Source: Hemicentrotus pulcherrimus
Taxonomy: Eukaryota; Echinodermata; Echinoidea; Camarodonta; Strongylocentrotidae
Direction of reading: 5' to 3'
Assembly (NCBI GenBank): GCA_003118195.1
Contig: BEXV01000113.1
Span: 308,520-372,519 of the forward strand
Length of the DNA: 64,000 bases
The notes under the pieces were generated by a model that was not told the DNA's origin, did no database searches, and was given only the letters and a program-made list of their open reading frames with translations. Every line of letters begins with the position of its first letter. Positions within the stretch are counted from its first letter, which is position 1. This document shows, piece by piece, positions 24,837 through 38,500 of this stretch. The translations under genes and the position numbers were made by a program.

Positions 24837-25582
24837 ATGGGTCCAAGAATACGCAAGAAGATACTCATCCTGGGGAGCTCCATACTCTTCACTATATTCA
24901 CTGTCCAGCTAACAGGTTTGAACAGTCTGACGGATGATGAGGATTCTCTCAACAATGCCTTGCCCAGTACCAATGGAAAATTCAGAACTTTTGATCCCAG
25001 CAAGGGAGACCGTAAAAGAAACCTGCTCCATGCAGGGAAACAAGGGAAGGAAGAGCTTGAAATTGACAGCAAAGACACTCGAAGAACCTTACAAGATATT
25101 AGAACAGCAGATGAAATCAAAGGACACCCGAGGTTACATGCAGGGGATGAGACTGCCCTGAATCAAGATGGAGTGCAAGGGATGAAGAATGTTACAGTTG
25201 TCATGACAACAAGACTCCAATTTGAGAATCTATTTCCATCACTGCTGGAAGAGGAGAGGTGTCCGTTGTGCTACGGGACCACAAATTGTGACCAGATCTA
25301 CGCTGGTAACATCTCCTTCCACGTTGGAAGCGTGAATCTGAGTGAGCCTCATGTAATCAAAGGCACCTGGGGAGATAGGAGGATTGTGGGCAAGAGGCTC
25401 GTCTCCAGAGAGGTGTTTGAAAGATTGGAGAAGATCATATGTAACCAGTCTCGGTTGGATCCGAAGAGGTCATGTGAGGTCAATGCTGCAGCTACCAACA
25501 GCTGGATGTCCAAGAGCTCTGCGCTTAACAGGGTACACAAACTTCATCAAGAAGTTTATGAAAGTCAGCTTATTGCAATCAG
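24837..25582 (+). CDS. DIPK2A: DIPK2-like exon 1 (coding part)
   Basis: This exon encodes residues 1-248 plus two bases of codon 249. The ATG at 24837 is chosen because it immediately precedes a basic stretch and a hydrophobic segment (ILILGSSILFTIFTV), the expected signal peptide or signal anchor. The upstream in-frame sequence has only a non-ATG extension. Residues 27-115 are polar, charged and low in hydrophobics, probably a linker and probably lineage-specific. The conserved domain starts near residue 130. The CPLCYGTTNC motif lies at 142-151, the putative ATP-site lysine K186 lies in VGKRL, and a further cysteine pair is C202 and C213. N-glycosylation sequons occur at N118, N158, N167 and N203, consistent with a luminal location. 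The donor is AG|GTTGGT at 25583. If the intron were retained, the frame would stop four codons into it. Confidence 0.93.
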
Positions 25583-28500
25583 GTTGGTATAATTGGTCAT
25601 TTGAATTCCCTCTTTTTGAAAATCAATTTTATTGAACAACTACCCTATAATAGAAATTAGTATCTAAGAAGAGGAAAATGGTATTCAGTTAAAAATTGTC
25701 AGTGTGCCAGTTTGCAGAGATCTGAACATGATCTGCACCAGAAATTTCAGGAGAAAGAGCATGTTTTTGATAGGTGCCACCACAGGTGAAGATTCTCTTG
25801 ACTTAGAATCAGGCATGACAATTTTCCGAGTATACACGGATTTCCGCTTTTTCCTACAATCCTAGATTTTTTTTTTTCTCATGAAAGTAATCTGCACATA
25901 ATACACATTAAACACATTTGATGGTATTGATAAAAATGTGTATTCAGAGCCTGTTTTGGGGTATGACATATGTTATATAGAATCATCTTAATCCAGATTC
26001 TCATTGAATATGAGGTTAAATATCTCACAACAAAATGCACTAGATTGTAGAATTCTGAACCCCAAATTTGAAAAATTTCCCTACCGTGGAAGGGGGGATA
26101 CCCCCCTCCCACACCCTCCCTCGCTTTGGTTTGCGAAAGTTTTTCAGTGTTTTGTATGAACAGCACTTTTCATGCCTGTAGAATATATGGATTTTTTTTC
26201 GACAGTGTTCAGACTCGAGACCTAAAAAAAGATTGAAATTTGAAAGTTTTTCAGTAATGATTTTTGTTCAAAATCCAGGAATCTTCCTCTTTGAATTTAC
26301 ACCTTACATTTTCAATCATTAATTTCTGTTAATATAGACAGTGATAGGAATTCGTATTTTGATTGAACTCTGCAAGCTATTGTACTATTATGGGGCATGC
26401 TATGGTAGAGTAATATTTCCATTAAAAAAACTATGGGTATGCATGATGTTTTGTGTTGATATTGAAGATGGGCTTTGAATCCTTTGATTATAATTAATGA
26501 TCCATTTCATTAGATTTCTGTCATCATAATGTTTTTTTGTGCATGGAAAGCAAGTTGTCATTTTCCATCTCATCACAGCATACAAGAACTGTTTATGAGA
26601 AGAACTAAGGGGCTTGTTTCACAAGATGGACTGAATAGATATAATCTTGATAGTTCATTATTTAGCCTCTGGCAGTAATACGTCACTCTGTCTCTCTGTG
26701 TGATTTATACAGTAAGCAAAGGAATCTTACAATTCAGTTGAAATTACACAAAATGAGTGGTATGATTGTGTTTTCATACATCCCCGCAATAAAACATATA
26801 TGTACAGGTGTACCTACTCATCTGGAACATAAGCAAATGTGAACTAAATTAATGCATGTAGATGTACCGTATATGGGGCCTACAGTATGTATAAGTGCAA
26901 GCAAAAAAAGTGTGTGCGGTGAGCTGTCGTAAAGAACATATCGCCAATGATTTATACATGTATTAACCGCCATGCCATTTTTCAGGCTAAATTGTAAACA
27001 GAATCTGAGCTCAAATTGCCAACTGCATGTACCACAGATGTACATTTGAAGAAAAAAAAACTGAATGCTCACTAAGCAGAAACATTACTGAAGTTAGAAG
27101 CTTAAAAAATTTTCATGAAGGGGACTGGTTGCGTTAATATGGGTAACTTCTTTGGTATATTTTGAGTTCCAGTTTAATGCCATTCTTGTGGTGTAGCCAG
27201 TTTCAGGAGCCACTTTTAATATGAGGTCGGCTATTTCTTGTTCCTGATCAGCTTTTATACTAGGCTTAATATAGACTTGTTTGTGGTTTCACCATACTTC
27301 AGTGGGACCCATGCTTAGAAATCTCTTTCAAAAATCATTACATCGATACAATCAGAATTCAGCATATGAAATACTCCTATTGTATTATCATAGAGAGACC
27401 CATCTGTAAAGTGTCAGAATTTATTGAAAAAATATACTTTAAAAATGAACAGCCTTTGTTTTGTACCTAAATGGGGATTTCAGTGTGGGCAGGCATGGTA
27501 ACCATCTATTTTTCTAGTAAGAGAAAAGATGGCCCTATATGGATGAAAATTCATACTCATAGGTCCATAAATCTTTGTATATATATTTTTGTATGAATTA
27601 CTGCATTTAAAAGAAATGAAAATGATAAAGTTTAATGTGCAAAGTGATTTCTACTTGCCTATCTCCAATGGGCTATAAGTTACGCCGGACTGTGAAGATG
27701 CCAATTTCCCTGTAGGTCCTACATGTAACTAAAGAAGATGTTTTCTTTGTTGTTGAACAGATGTTCAATATTTATGTAGCTATACTCCTTAATCCCTTGA
27801 AGGCCATTGCTGTCTATGGGATACAGGTCCTCCAACTAGTTATCATTAGATCCTACCTTCACAGACCATTACCTCATGGTTTAAAATGCTAATTGTTTTA
27901 ATGTCAGTTTTGGAACGCTTGGAAGGAAACCTCAAAATGCATCAAGTTTTGAAACAACATCAAAAGTCAGGGAGTGGGGATAGACTGGGGACAAAAAAAC
28001 TTTATTCCCCAAACTAAAGTTCTGCGTCTGAGCAAAAAAAAATCTTCTCCATTTCATTCTTTCTTAGATCTACATTTTTGTAACTGTATGTCTTTTTTCT
28101 TGCTGTAAATCAATATTCTTGTACTAAAAAGTCTATGAGAACATAGTGCATGTACTACTGAACAAAGTACCATCTTAGAAAGCCGCTGCCAGGTCCTGTT
28201 TACCTAAGTAGGACCCTTTCCCACGGGGCCCTCCTTTAAGTGGTCCAAGTCCCCCTTCAATAGGCCCGTTGACCCCAATTTGGATGGGTTAAACCACACA
28301 GGTTATTGTCGGCCAATTAGGACCTGTCATTCATGTACCAAAAAAATGGAAATTTTGGTGCAGTAGGTCCTAAGAATAGGTCTGTTTTCAATTTAAGAGA
28401 ATTGGAGTTAAAAGAGGTGTTAAGAAGCTTTCTAAAAGAAAGAAACTTAGTCAAAAGGATTATTGATGATTTGAGTCCCATTTTATGCTAAGCACCATTT

Positions 28501-28950
28501 ATCCCCAAAGATACATGTAGATATTGTTTGGGGAAATGGCTAACTAATGCAATTGCAGTGGTAATAAACTACATGTAGTTAAAGGGCAATCCAATTCTTG
28601 TCATTAGTTCATTTGAAGAAAAAAAAAGAAAAGATCAGACAAACAGAATGGCGAAAGTTTGAAATAGATCACCAATGTAGTCTGCCTCTTTGACTTTTCT
28701 GCTTTCTTTTAGAGTTGTTTGCTATTAATGTTGGATTTAATATATATCTACAATTATTAGATTTCATCAGCTCAGGATGCATCATCTCTCAATTTAGCTC
28801 TCATCTCTTTATTCATTTTTGTTGACTTTTTCCAGTCCTTAGCTCTGTATAGGTCCATGTATATGTCTGTATCTTGTTGTTACCCCCCCCCCCCTCTCTC
28901 TCTATCTCTCTGTCTGTCTGTCTATCTGTCTATCTTATCTTTCTGTCAGA

Positions 28951-28982
<32 letters not shown>

Positions 28983-29557
28983 TTCTCCCTCTCTGGTTGC
29001 GTTTATCTAGGAAATTTTTGGCTAGAATCAGGTTTCTCAAACGTCTTTCTGGCAAATTTAGTTGTAGATAAACGCAAAGCCTTTTTCAAACGTCTTTAGA
29101 TATGCCCATATCTAAAGACGCAAAAAGGTGCGTTTTAAATGTGACATACAGCCAGAATCACGTTTCTGAGAGGTAGATAAACGCAAAGCTGTTTTGTACC
29201 TCACATACAAATCAGACCTCCCACGGTTAATTTCCGGTTCGGAGGCTATTGCGCGCCATGTGCTGTGTACAAGCATGTGTGTGTAGTTGACCTCAAACAA
29301 ACTGTCTGCTTCCCGGGTCAAACGGCGCTGAGCAGCTGCGAAGAGACAAGGCCTTTATCGTGAATCGTGAAGTGTAGATAAACACAACATCCCGTGAATC
29401 ACGATCGTATAGTGGGGTTTGATAGTGGGGTTCGATAGTGGGGTTCGATATGTACATATCTAGCGGCAAGCCTAGATAAACGCGCCCTCTGTCTTTTCTG
29501 TCTCTTTCTGTCTTTTCTGTCTCTCTCTGTCTGTCTCTTTCTTTCTGTCTGTCTGTC

Positions 29558-29597
<40 letters not shown>

Positions 29598-32500
29598 ATA
29601 TTACATCATACCTGCAAAGTCATACATTATCCCTTCAACAACTCATTTGGTACCTTAACCATTGAGAGTTAAATATTCCAGACATGTACCGGTAGCTTAC
29701 AGTAATTTCTGAGAACCTACGTGTAAAAACCTGTGAAGGCAAAAGTAAATAACAGATAATAACATAATTGTAGGAGACATGTAGACACGTTTTGTGATAG
29801 GACTGCTCTGGAAGTTTTAGGGAGACAATGAGAAGATAGAATGGAGGACAAATAATGCTTCATTCAGCTAATGCAAGTAATACCCTTTAATATGAAATGA
29901 GTAATTGTCAAGAATTTCTTGGTATTAAAGTAGGTTTATTGTGTACTGAACCCCAGATCATGACCTGGATAATCTGAAAATTTGATAACATTTGATGGAA
30001 TTTACTATTATATACTGAACTAACACTAGAATATGTTTTACTTCAAAGTTAAAACCCAATCCATACTCAGGACACCTTTTTATTTTAGTTATAGTTTGTG
30101 AGAAATTTAAAGTGCGTTGTATTCCATCACCCTAAATGGATATGGAATGTACTTATCTTGACCTAAAATCATTTGTTGATATCATAAACCATCCCATGCA
30201 GTGCAACTTTCCAAGTAATATATGCAGCAATCTGCTCAGATTTTAGGAGTTAGCAAGCATATAATTGCCACCCATGGTGCCAGTACTTGAAAGTAATCTA
30301 TTGATGACCCATTCACAGGGATGATAATCAGATGGAAAACGAGGATGCAGTATAGACCTATCATTATAATGATAGATCGCCGCGGTTCATGTATAATGAC
30401 TGTCTGGGTGAACATCCCAAGGTCACATGTATTTGGTATATCAACATTTATGTCAGATGCCTGAATTTTCATTGCATTATTTGGACTTTTATTGTGCACT
30501 TACAGCTATCTTGAACCATTCAGGGAGAGATAAAGGGTGCCACTTGAAAATTTATTGGCAACACACAAACACATTCTTTCTCAGCAGATCACAATTCATT
30601 ATTTACATTGGCATAGTAAGAGGCTTTAAGAGAGAGAGATACGAATTTGATAAAATATATTTATGATATTATATACAAGGCTGGACAAAAAANGCTTTAT
30701 ATTGTATAAATGTTATGCCCTGAAGGATTATGATAAAGTATTATAAATAGACTGATGAATGATACCACTTTGATTGATATGATGTTATTGTCTGTACTGT
30801 TATTGCAAAAACAGACAAAACATGTCTGTGAAAAAGAGTGTTTTTAGGTCAAAATGTGGTATGACTTGAGCAGCAATGGTACATGTAGGTAGCAGAAAAA
30901 TAGAAAAAACAATGGAAAAATGAAAAGAAGGAAACGTTGATGAGGATTCACAGTGAGGGGAAGGAAGTTTGCTCAGTCACATTGTCTAGTTTGGACCTTT
31001 TATTTGCAGAATTGCATGCCAAGTTTATTATGACCAAGATTGCTTGAACCTATTTTTTTTAAAGGTTTCCTGGACATGTGTGTGATTTGGACAAGATTTT
31101 AAATGCAGAAAACCTAGCAAAGTTTGTCCATGTTGTTGAAAATGGCTAGTCTGCAATATGAGAGGTATTTGACAGTGCATGGTGATCATTATTACAAGAT
31201 AGGAGAGTTCATTTGATATTAACCTAAACTTTCTATGTAACATACATATATATATCATTTGATGTCTAGTCAAAAGAAAATTTTATTGAGTGAACAAAAT
31301 GCTGCTGAGATGACCTACAGTTTGTATGTATCACAAAATGATAGACCATGGAGATATAAGAAGAGATGGATAGACTGAATCAGTAGAAAATCCTGCTCCA
31401 GCAATATGTTTGGCACTCTCTTGTAGCCATGCCATTACATGCACTCGCTTCAAAGCACTTTGTTCAGGATTTGAAGAGTCATTGAGCCATTTTACATGCA
31501 GCTCCCTGGAAAAGAGGTAGACATATTTATTCAATATTGCTCATTTATGACAATGACACATCAATTTTTTTGGCAAAGTTTTGATTTATTAATAATGGAA
31601 GGATGAGCACAGTGCGTTATAACTTTTGGGAAGCAATTACTTGAGTTGGCATTGATTCACAGAGAGGAGTATATATTGCATATGTATCATGGACGTGTAT
31701 CTTAGGGCAGTTTGGTTGAGAGGGGGAGGGGTAAATCACTTCCCTGGATGTTCATGAACTCATACTCCCTAGACCTCAGTCCATCTCCATTGGGTTTGCT
31801 CATTTTGAATTTGTGTGTGGTTTTGTGGTCTATGACTGGTGATAAGTGAAGTTATGACAGGTAAAGCCTACTATGGTTTCTCTCAGGNNNNNNNNNNNNN
31901 NNNNNNNNNNNNNNNNNNNNNNNNNNNNNNNNNNNNNNNNNNNNNNNNNNNNNNNNNNNNNNNNNNNNNNNNNNNNNNNNNNNNNNNNNNNNNNNNNNNN
32001 NNNNNNNNNNNNNNNNNNNNNNNNNNNNNNNNNNNNNNNNNNNNNNNNNNNNNNNNNNNNNNNNNNNNNNNNNNNNNNNNNNNNNNNNNNNNNNNNNNNN
32101 NNNNNNNNNNNNNNNNNNNNNNNNNNNNNNNNNNNNNNNNNNNNNNNNNNNNNNNNNNNNNNNNNNNNNNNNNNNNNNNNNNNNNNNNNNNNNNNNNNNN
32201 NNNNNNNNNNNNNNNNNNNNNNNNNNNNNNNNNNNNNNNNNNNNNNNNNNNNNNNNNNNNNNNNNNNNNNNNNNNNNNNNNNNNNNNNNNNNNNNNNNNN
32301 NNNNNNNNNNNNNNNNNNNNNNNNNNNNNNNNNNNNNNNNNNNNNNNNNNNNNNNNNNNNNNNNNNNNNNNNNNNNNNNNNNNNNNNNNNNNNNNNNNNN
32401 NNNNNNNNNNNNNNNNNNNNNNNNNNNNNNNNNNNNNNNNNNNNNNNNNNNNNNNNNNNNNNNNNNNNNNNNNNNNNNNNNNNNNNNNNNNNNNNNNNNN

Positions 32501-35500
32501 NNNNNNNNNNNNNNNNNNNNNNNNNNNNNNNNNNNNNNNNNNNNNNNNNNNNNNNNNNNNNNNNNNNNNNNNNNNNNNNNNNNNCCCCCCCCCCCCCCCC
32601 CAAGATTTCCTCTTTTCTCCTGATTTTTCTCCTTGACATGTATGCATTGGCTTTGGGAGGCATGATCGACTTCCCCAATTCATACCCTATGTCAGTGATG
32701 GAGAATGGTTTACAGCCATAAACTGTATGAAATGTGTTTGCTCTGTACATGTAGGTAAAAGAAACAAGGAGGCCTATATACATGGAATCTCATGCTATCT
32801 CTGTGTATCTGTTACAGAGACTGGTAAACTTGAAATCATGGCGTGAAGGTCATGGTAATTTTAATATTTCACTACAACCATTCATTTTTGTCTTTTCATA
32901 TTTTTTAAAGAAGAGTAATATCAATCAATTCTTGATGCGTTATGGGCATTGACTCGAAACGCCAGTCTGTTGGCATTATCAATCATTCAGATAGGATGCC
33001 TTTGGAGCATGTCTTTCACTTTAATCTTTGAAATTACTGCAAGCTTTTAGGTGATCCATTTCAGACCTTGATGCCAATTTGACAGCGATGAAAATGGACA
33101 AAAACCACACAAACAAGAAAATTGGTGAATTTTTATCAAATCCTGAAGCTGTTGTTGAGAAAAGTCAATGCAGTCTATAAATTGATGCCCTATATCTTTA
33201 AGGGATTCTGACCTTAGCAATGATTGAATGGAAAGAATTCAATTCAATATCATGATAATAAACAGCATCTGACAACAATGTTGGTTGAATGCTTGATTAA
33301 TTGACTAGCTTATCATCGAGACTGAATTATTCAACCATGAGCACATCCAATATACAAATATATCTAGCTGGGAATATACCACTCCCCCAAAATATGTATG
33401 AGAATTGATCCTCATGATTCGTGAATGAGATTGTTGACTGAATGGGTCTATTGAGGAGTTGTGTTAATTCCCCCTGTGGCATTATATGCGGAGATCAATC
33501 TCCATATCCAAATACATGTACATGATTTCTGCACAATAGTCGTGTCCACACAGGAAGAAGAGTTTTAAATTAAGGCACCACGTTTGGACCACAGCTAAGG
33601 ACGTAGTCTATATGCATTAAAACTCAATAGGCCTGTTTTCATCAGACCGAAGTTGCAAAATAACCTGCTATATTTTCAGACTCGGGATATTTTCCACAGC
33701 TCAAAATTGCGTCTTCACCAGACCAATTCACTCATCACAAACTAGCTCAGATGGGCGCACATTTGCAAGCTATTTTGTATTACAGGTATATTAGCCTGCT
33801 AATTGCAATGCGGGCTGATGAATATGCAAATTAGCCTTGCTTAGCTGGCCAATTTGAGTTGGGGCTAGTTAAAATAGCGGGTTATTTTGCAACTTCAGTC
33901 TGATGGAAACAGGCCTAATGTTGTCATTCCTGTTCTGTTTTTATTGGTCACTCAGTTCCCTAATATCATGCCTTTATGATTTGTATAGCAAACACTTATC
34001 CTATCTCTAAGGTATCAAGAAAATTCTTTAAAACATTACAATCAAAGACTTAGTACAGTATGTAACCAAATGAACTACATAAGGCCCTTGATTTCAATTT
34101 GCCAAAGTATAGTTTTTTAACCGCATATATTTTCACAAGTCGAAACAACACAAACAGTTCCGTTAAAAAAGCTTGTACCGGTAACTGATAGACCATTAAT
34201 GTTTTATAAATTCAGTAGATATATCATGTAGTCCTTCATGTACATTATCCAGACGTGAGCATGCTCACATGTAAAATAAATATTGAGTGATTATATGACA
34301 CAGACAGAAAAAGAAAGACTTTAATAGCTTTTATCCTTGAGGACATTTGAACTCAGTGCTGCTCTAATATTGACATAATTCTGCAAATGTTTTTTTCCTC
34401 GAGCATACAGTCTCCATGAGTAATCAAGAGTCAGACAAATCGTAAAGAGGCGTGATGTCGAGAGTGTGTGAACAAGACTTGTGATTAGCAAATAACGAAG
34501 ATCCTTTTGGAGTGCCGGCCCATTTGAAAGGATTGTTGTTGCGGCCCGGATTCCTCTGTTTGTATCCCTAGGTAATGTGTCTGCCAGGGCAATGACCCAT
34601 GCTATTCTGGATCAGATATGCAGAACGTGAGTCATTTTCTTGCAAATTAAGCCTTCTTGTAACACAAAAAAATGACTACTCCTCCCCTTAATGAAATGAG
34701 ATATGAATATGAGTGAATTATCTTAGGTTTTAGTTAGTGATATTTCTTTCCTGTTCTTTTCTATTATGTTTCTAAACCTGACTTATTCCCACAAGTTTGT
34801 CAAGACTTGATGTTGGAAAACAGGCATCCAAAGCTGGTTCATCGCAATATCATATTCACACAATTTGATGCCCAATTAGCTATCATGACCACAATCCATT
34901 ATCTTTATCATACAGGTTGATCAATCTATTTTCATATAATGCTTGCCTTACTTCTCATTTTTATAAAATAGTTTAGTGGTTAGTTGCTTATTGAAATCAA
35001 TAAACCATCCTAATGTTATTCTTCCTCATTGGGTTATAACAGAAAGCTACTCAGCTCCCTCACAGCATTTAGTTGATATTCATGAATGAGGGCACTTTAA
35101 TATAATACTTTTGAATGAAAGCTAGAAGATTAAAGCAAGATACAGCTAATTTGTAGCTTTTCAGAGTTTAGAAATCCCTTGTGATCTAAAAATTGTGATA
35201 CATGTAGAATAATGTAATTGGGTTGGTCTTGCCAAAGGAAGCACCAAGTACTATTCAAATTAATTCCATGGAACTTTCCTCTAGCCCTGCCTAGCATTCT
35301 TAAAATGTTGATAATCTGTGACTCTTTCTATGCATAATTGAGTTGTTTGAGATCTTTTGAGTCTTCACTGAAATTATCAGACACAAATTACATTCATAGA
35401 CAAGAACAAATTTCCTTTGGCCTTGCCATGGTTTTGTTGAATAAATGATAGTTATTCTGACAGGATTAAAATCTGTATCTTTGGCAGCGAGATGTAAAGA

Positions 35501-38500
35501 ACTTGATGGAAAAATCAAAATTCACAGATTAGTGAGTCCTTTGAAAAGCCAAGAATTTCAATACATTGGGGCTTCAATCTATCCAGTGATATGACCACTT
35601 AGCTTTTGTTCTGTCTCTGTCTGTCTGTTTCTCTCTATAATGGTATTATGAAAACCTTTCATTTGATCTACAGGGATATAAAAATATGTAACTCTGGCTT
35701 CAAGCCCATACAGAAACTGTATACAAAAAATGTAACACATAGTTAACAAAATGCAGTGGAATGCAATTCATTCTTTTAGGTATTACACCTTTATATATGA
35801 ATGAAAACCGTAATATGACTGTATTACAAACTGTCAAATGTGATTGATACCTTTCTTTTCATCATTATTTCAATGCAACCCTTAAAAGGATTAACATCCA
35901 CAAAGTGCTGAAAAGGATCACCTGCATATTAATTTTCTTTTAACCTGAGTTTTTGAGAAGTGTATGACGAGTATTAGGACCTTTATACATTCAAGCTTAT
36001 GGGAAAATTTTGCCTATAGTTAGTCAAGATATTGTAACACTTGTTAAGACAGAATCTTTGGTTATTATTTTTGAAGTGTTAGAAGTGGTACTAATTATTC
36101 TGTACAATTTTTTTAGTCCAGATCATAAAATTGCAATCTTTGACTGAACTTGCAGTTTAAAAATAAAATAGAATAATTGGTTTAACCCAAAGTTACATTA
36201 ATTTTATGCCCAGAATTAATCAGTTTAAAATCAACTTGTAGGTTTCGTGATAAATCTAGAATGAAATACAATGGGTAAATCTTTGTAGTTGTACTATTCA
36301 GAAAAGTTATGACAGAAATATAGCAAATAAATTTAAAATATTGTCCTTTTGTTGTGGTTCCCCTGACTCTCTGCAAGAGGAGCAGAAGATTGCCTTTAAA
36401 AATGTGAAGGGCATTGTCCCATTAACTAGAGTATCTTTCATGCATCTATTGTTAGATACTTTGATTAATTTTTTGAATCTTTTCTCCACAGAGTGGTAAT
36501 CTATCTGTCCAACACTTCTACTATAAGTTATTATAAAAATTGGTTAACCAATTCTGACAGTATGTACTCTGTTTAAGATGTTCAGATTATTATGACAATT
36601 GTTTGTCTACTGTTTCATTGCAACCTTGCATCATTATTAGAAGTGTCCTTCCACAACACTTAACATATCTTATTCTATAAGCTTGGTAATCAGATCACAG
36701 GATAATAACACAATATGAGCAGTTAATCTTTAATAAGCTGTCCCTTCCGATTTAATTCAGCCCTTTATTTGTCTTAAATCTCCTGGAACCGTTGAGAAAA
36801 TGTTACCTTCTAAACTATTTAATACTATAATGGTTGCCGTAGATTTGCTATAAAAATCTTTATGACTGTCCTCCATGTTCAATAAAAACTGATGTTTTGA
36901 AAGCATGTGAGATTTTCTTCTCCTTCATGTTTAATGGTTGCTTTTAACAGTTATTGCCTGTTAGGGTTTGAGAAATTGAGAATTATAACCAGATTGTGGT
37001 CAAATTTTAAGTATTATGTAAGCTTGCCACAAGGTTAAGTATTTCAGAAAAGCCTTGTGAATGATTACATTATTACACAAACATCAATAACATTCATATG
37101 TTATTAATTGATATATATCAATTAATAACAGGTAATGGTACTTAGTAGGGTTGCATTGTAGGAAGTCCCCTAGTTAGAGAACTGTGATTAAAATATCTCA
37201 CATAATCACATGGAAAATATACTAAAATATTGAAGGTCAGATGCAGTTTTATGCTTCATAGTTGCTCAATTTTCATTATTTTCAATGGAATTTGAACACG
37301 TTTGTGAAAATTACATTGGGTTTTAGAAATACTCTCTTTTCGTTTTGATACAATCAAACACAAAACACTGAGTGTAGGCTAGATGTAAGTTCTGTTTGAA
37401 AGACAAATGTAAATACCTATTAGTTGGAGGGATTGTATAAGGGATATATCACCAATTTAAGCTGAATTATCACTCATAGTAGATGTTTTGAAAAATAGAT
37501 GAAATTCCAAAGAGAAAAGGAAACTTAGAGAATGAATTGACCTTTGAATTGTGCTCATGAATCTCTAATTTTAGCGAACTGTTAAACAATCCCTGTGACT
37601 TCTTGGAACTCTTATGGGAAATTCAATTATAATTTTTTTGAAAATTAGGATGACTAACTAGTGCTGACAAGAAAACAAGTTTACAGGCCTGTTACACCAT
37701 GTACATCACGTATCATCCAATGCCCATCCTAACTCAGTTGTGTGCAGTTTACATTCTACTGTGGTCAATGGTATTTTGATACCTTGGATGTTAAAGACTC
37801 CATTGACATAAACTGACTTCCCAGTGTTTTAGTTCATTAGAGGATAGTAAATGTAAAAATTACATAACACTGATCACTGATCATAAAATCAACTCCTGAG
37901 CTGCTTAGGTTTGGTAACAGTTAAGTAAAATCTTTGGAAAAAAAAAAGTTGAGGTAAACATTTCCTAGCACTGTAGCTCCATTCAAGTATACAATGCAAT
38001 ACAATACAACTGTATTTTCTGTGAATGTATATTAGATTTAAAAGACAATTGAAACCATTTGCCCTAGAGTGCAAGTCATGAAAACATAACTAAATCTTTG
38101 ATTTGGTTTTCATGACATCAGTTACCATCAGCACAGCATGAGAAAGGAAAAGAAGGAAACATATCCTCACCTTCTCAAGCAAAAAGAGAGGGATCTTTCA
38201 TCTGCAATCAGCAACATTATCCATGTAATTGTCCAATCGTGAAATGTGATCTGCAGAATCATTTCCGCTGTTTGCTGTTTTCTTGGGGAAAGAGCATGAA
38301 AAGAGCAAGCAATAAAAAATGAGTATTGTATGAGAAGTGATGATGGATATTAGGGGTTGGGTAGGAACTGGATTGAACTTGAAGATTTGATTAGTTTATC
38401 AAAAGTACTCCAGGGTTTGGTGTAAATTATGGTAATATATGCATATCTTGCAGTTTGTGTTCTTAACTTCTCATATTCCTTTTTCAAAGTAACAACAGCT

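Noticed and set aside
24740..25120. 126-codon frame on the minus strand
   Set aside because: Antisense shadow of DIPK2-like exon 1, with no family resemblance of its own.
31830..32783. Long open frames of 265-317 codons on both strands
   Set aside because: They run through 697 unknown bases; only the short ends are real sequence.
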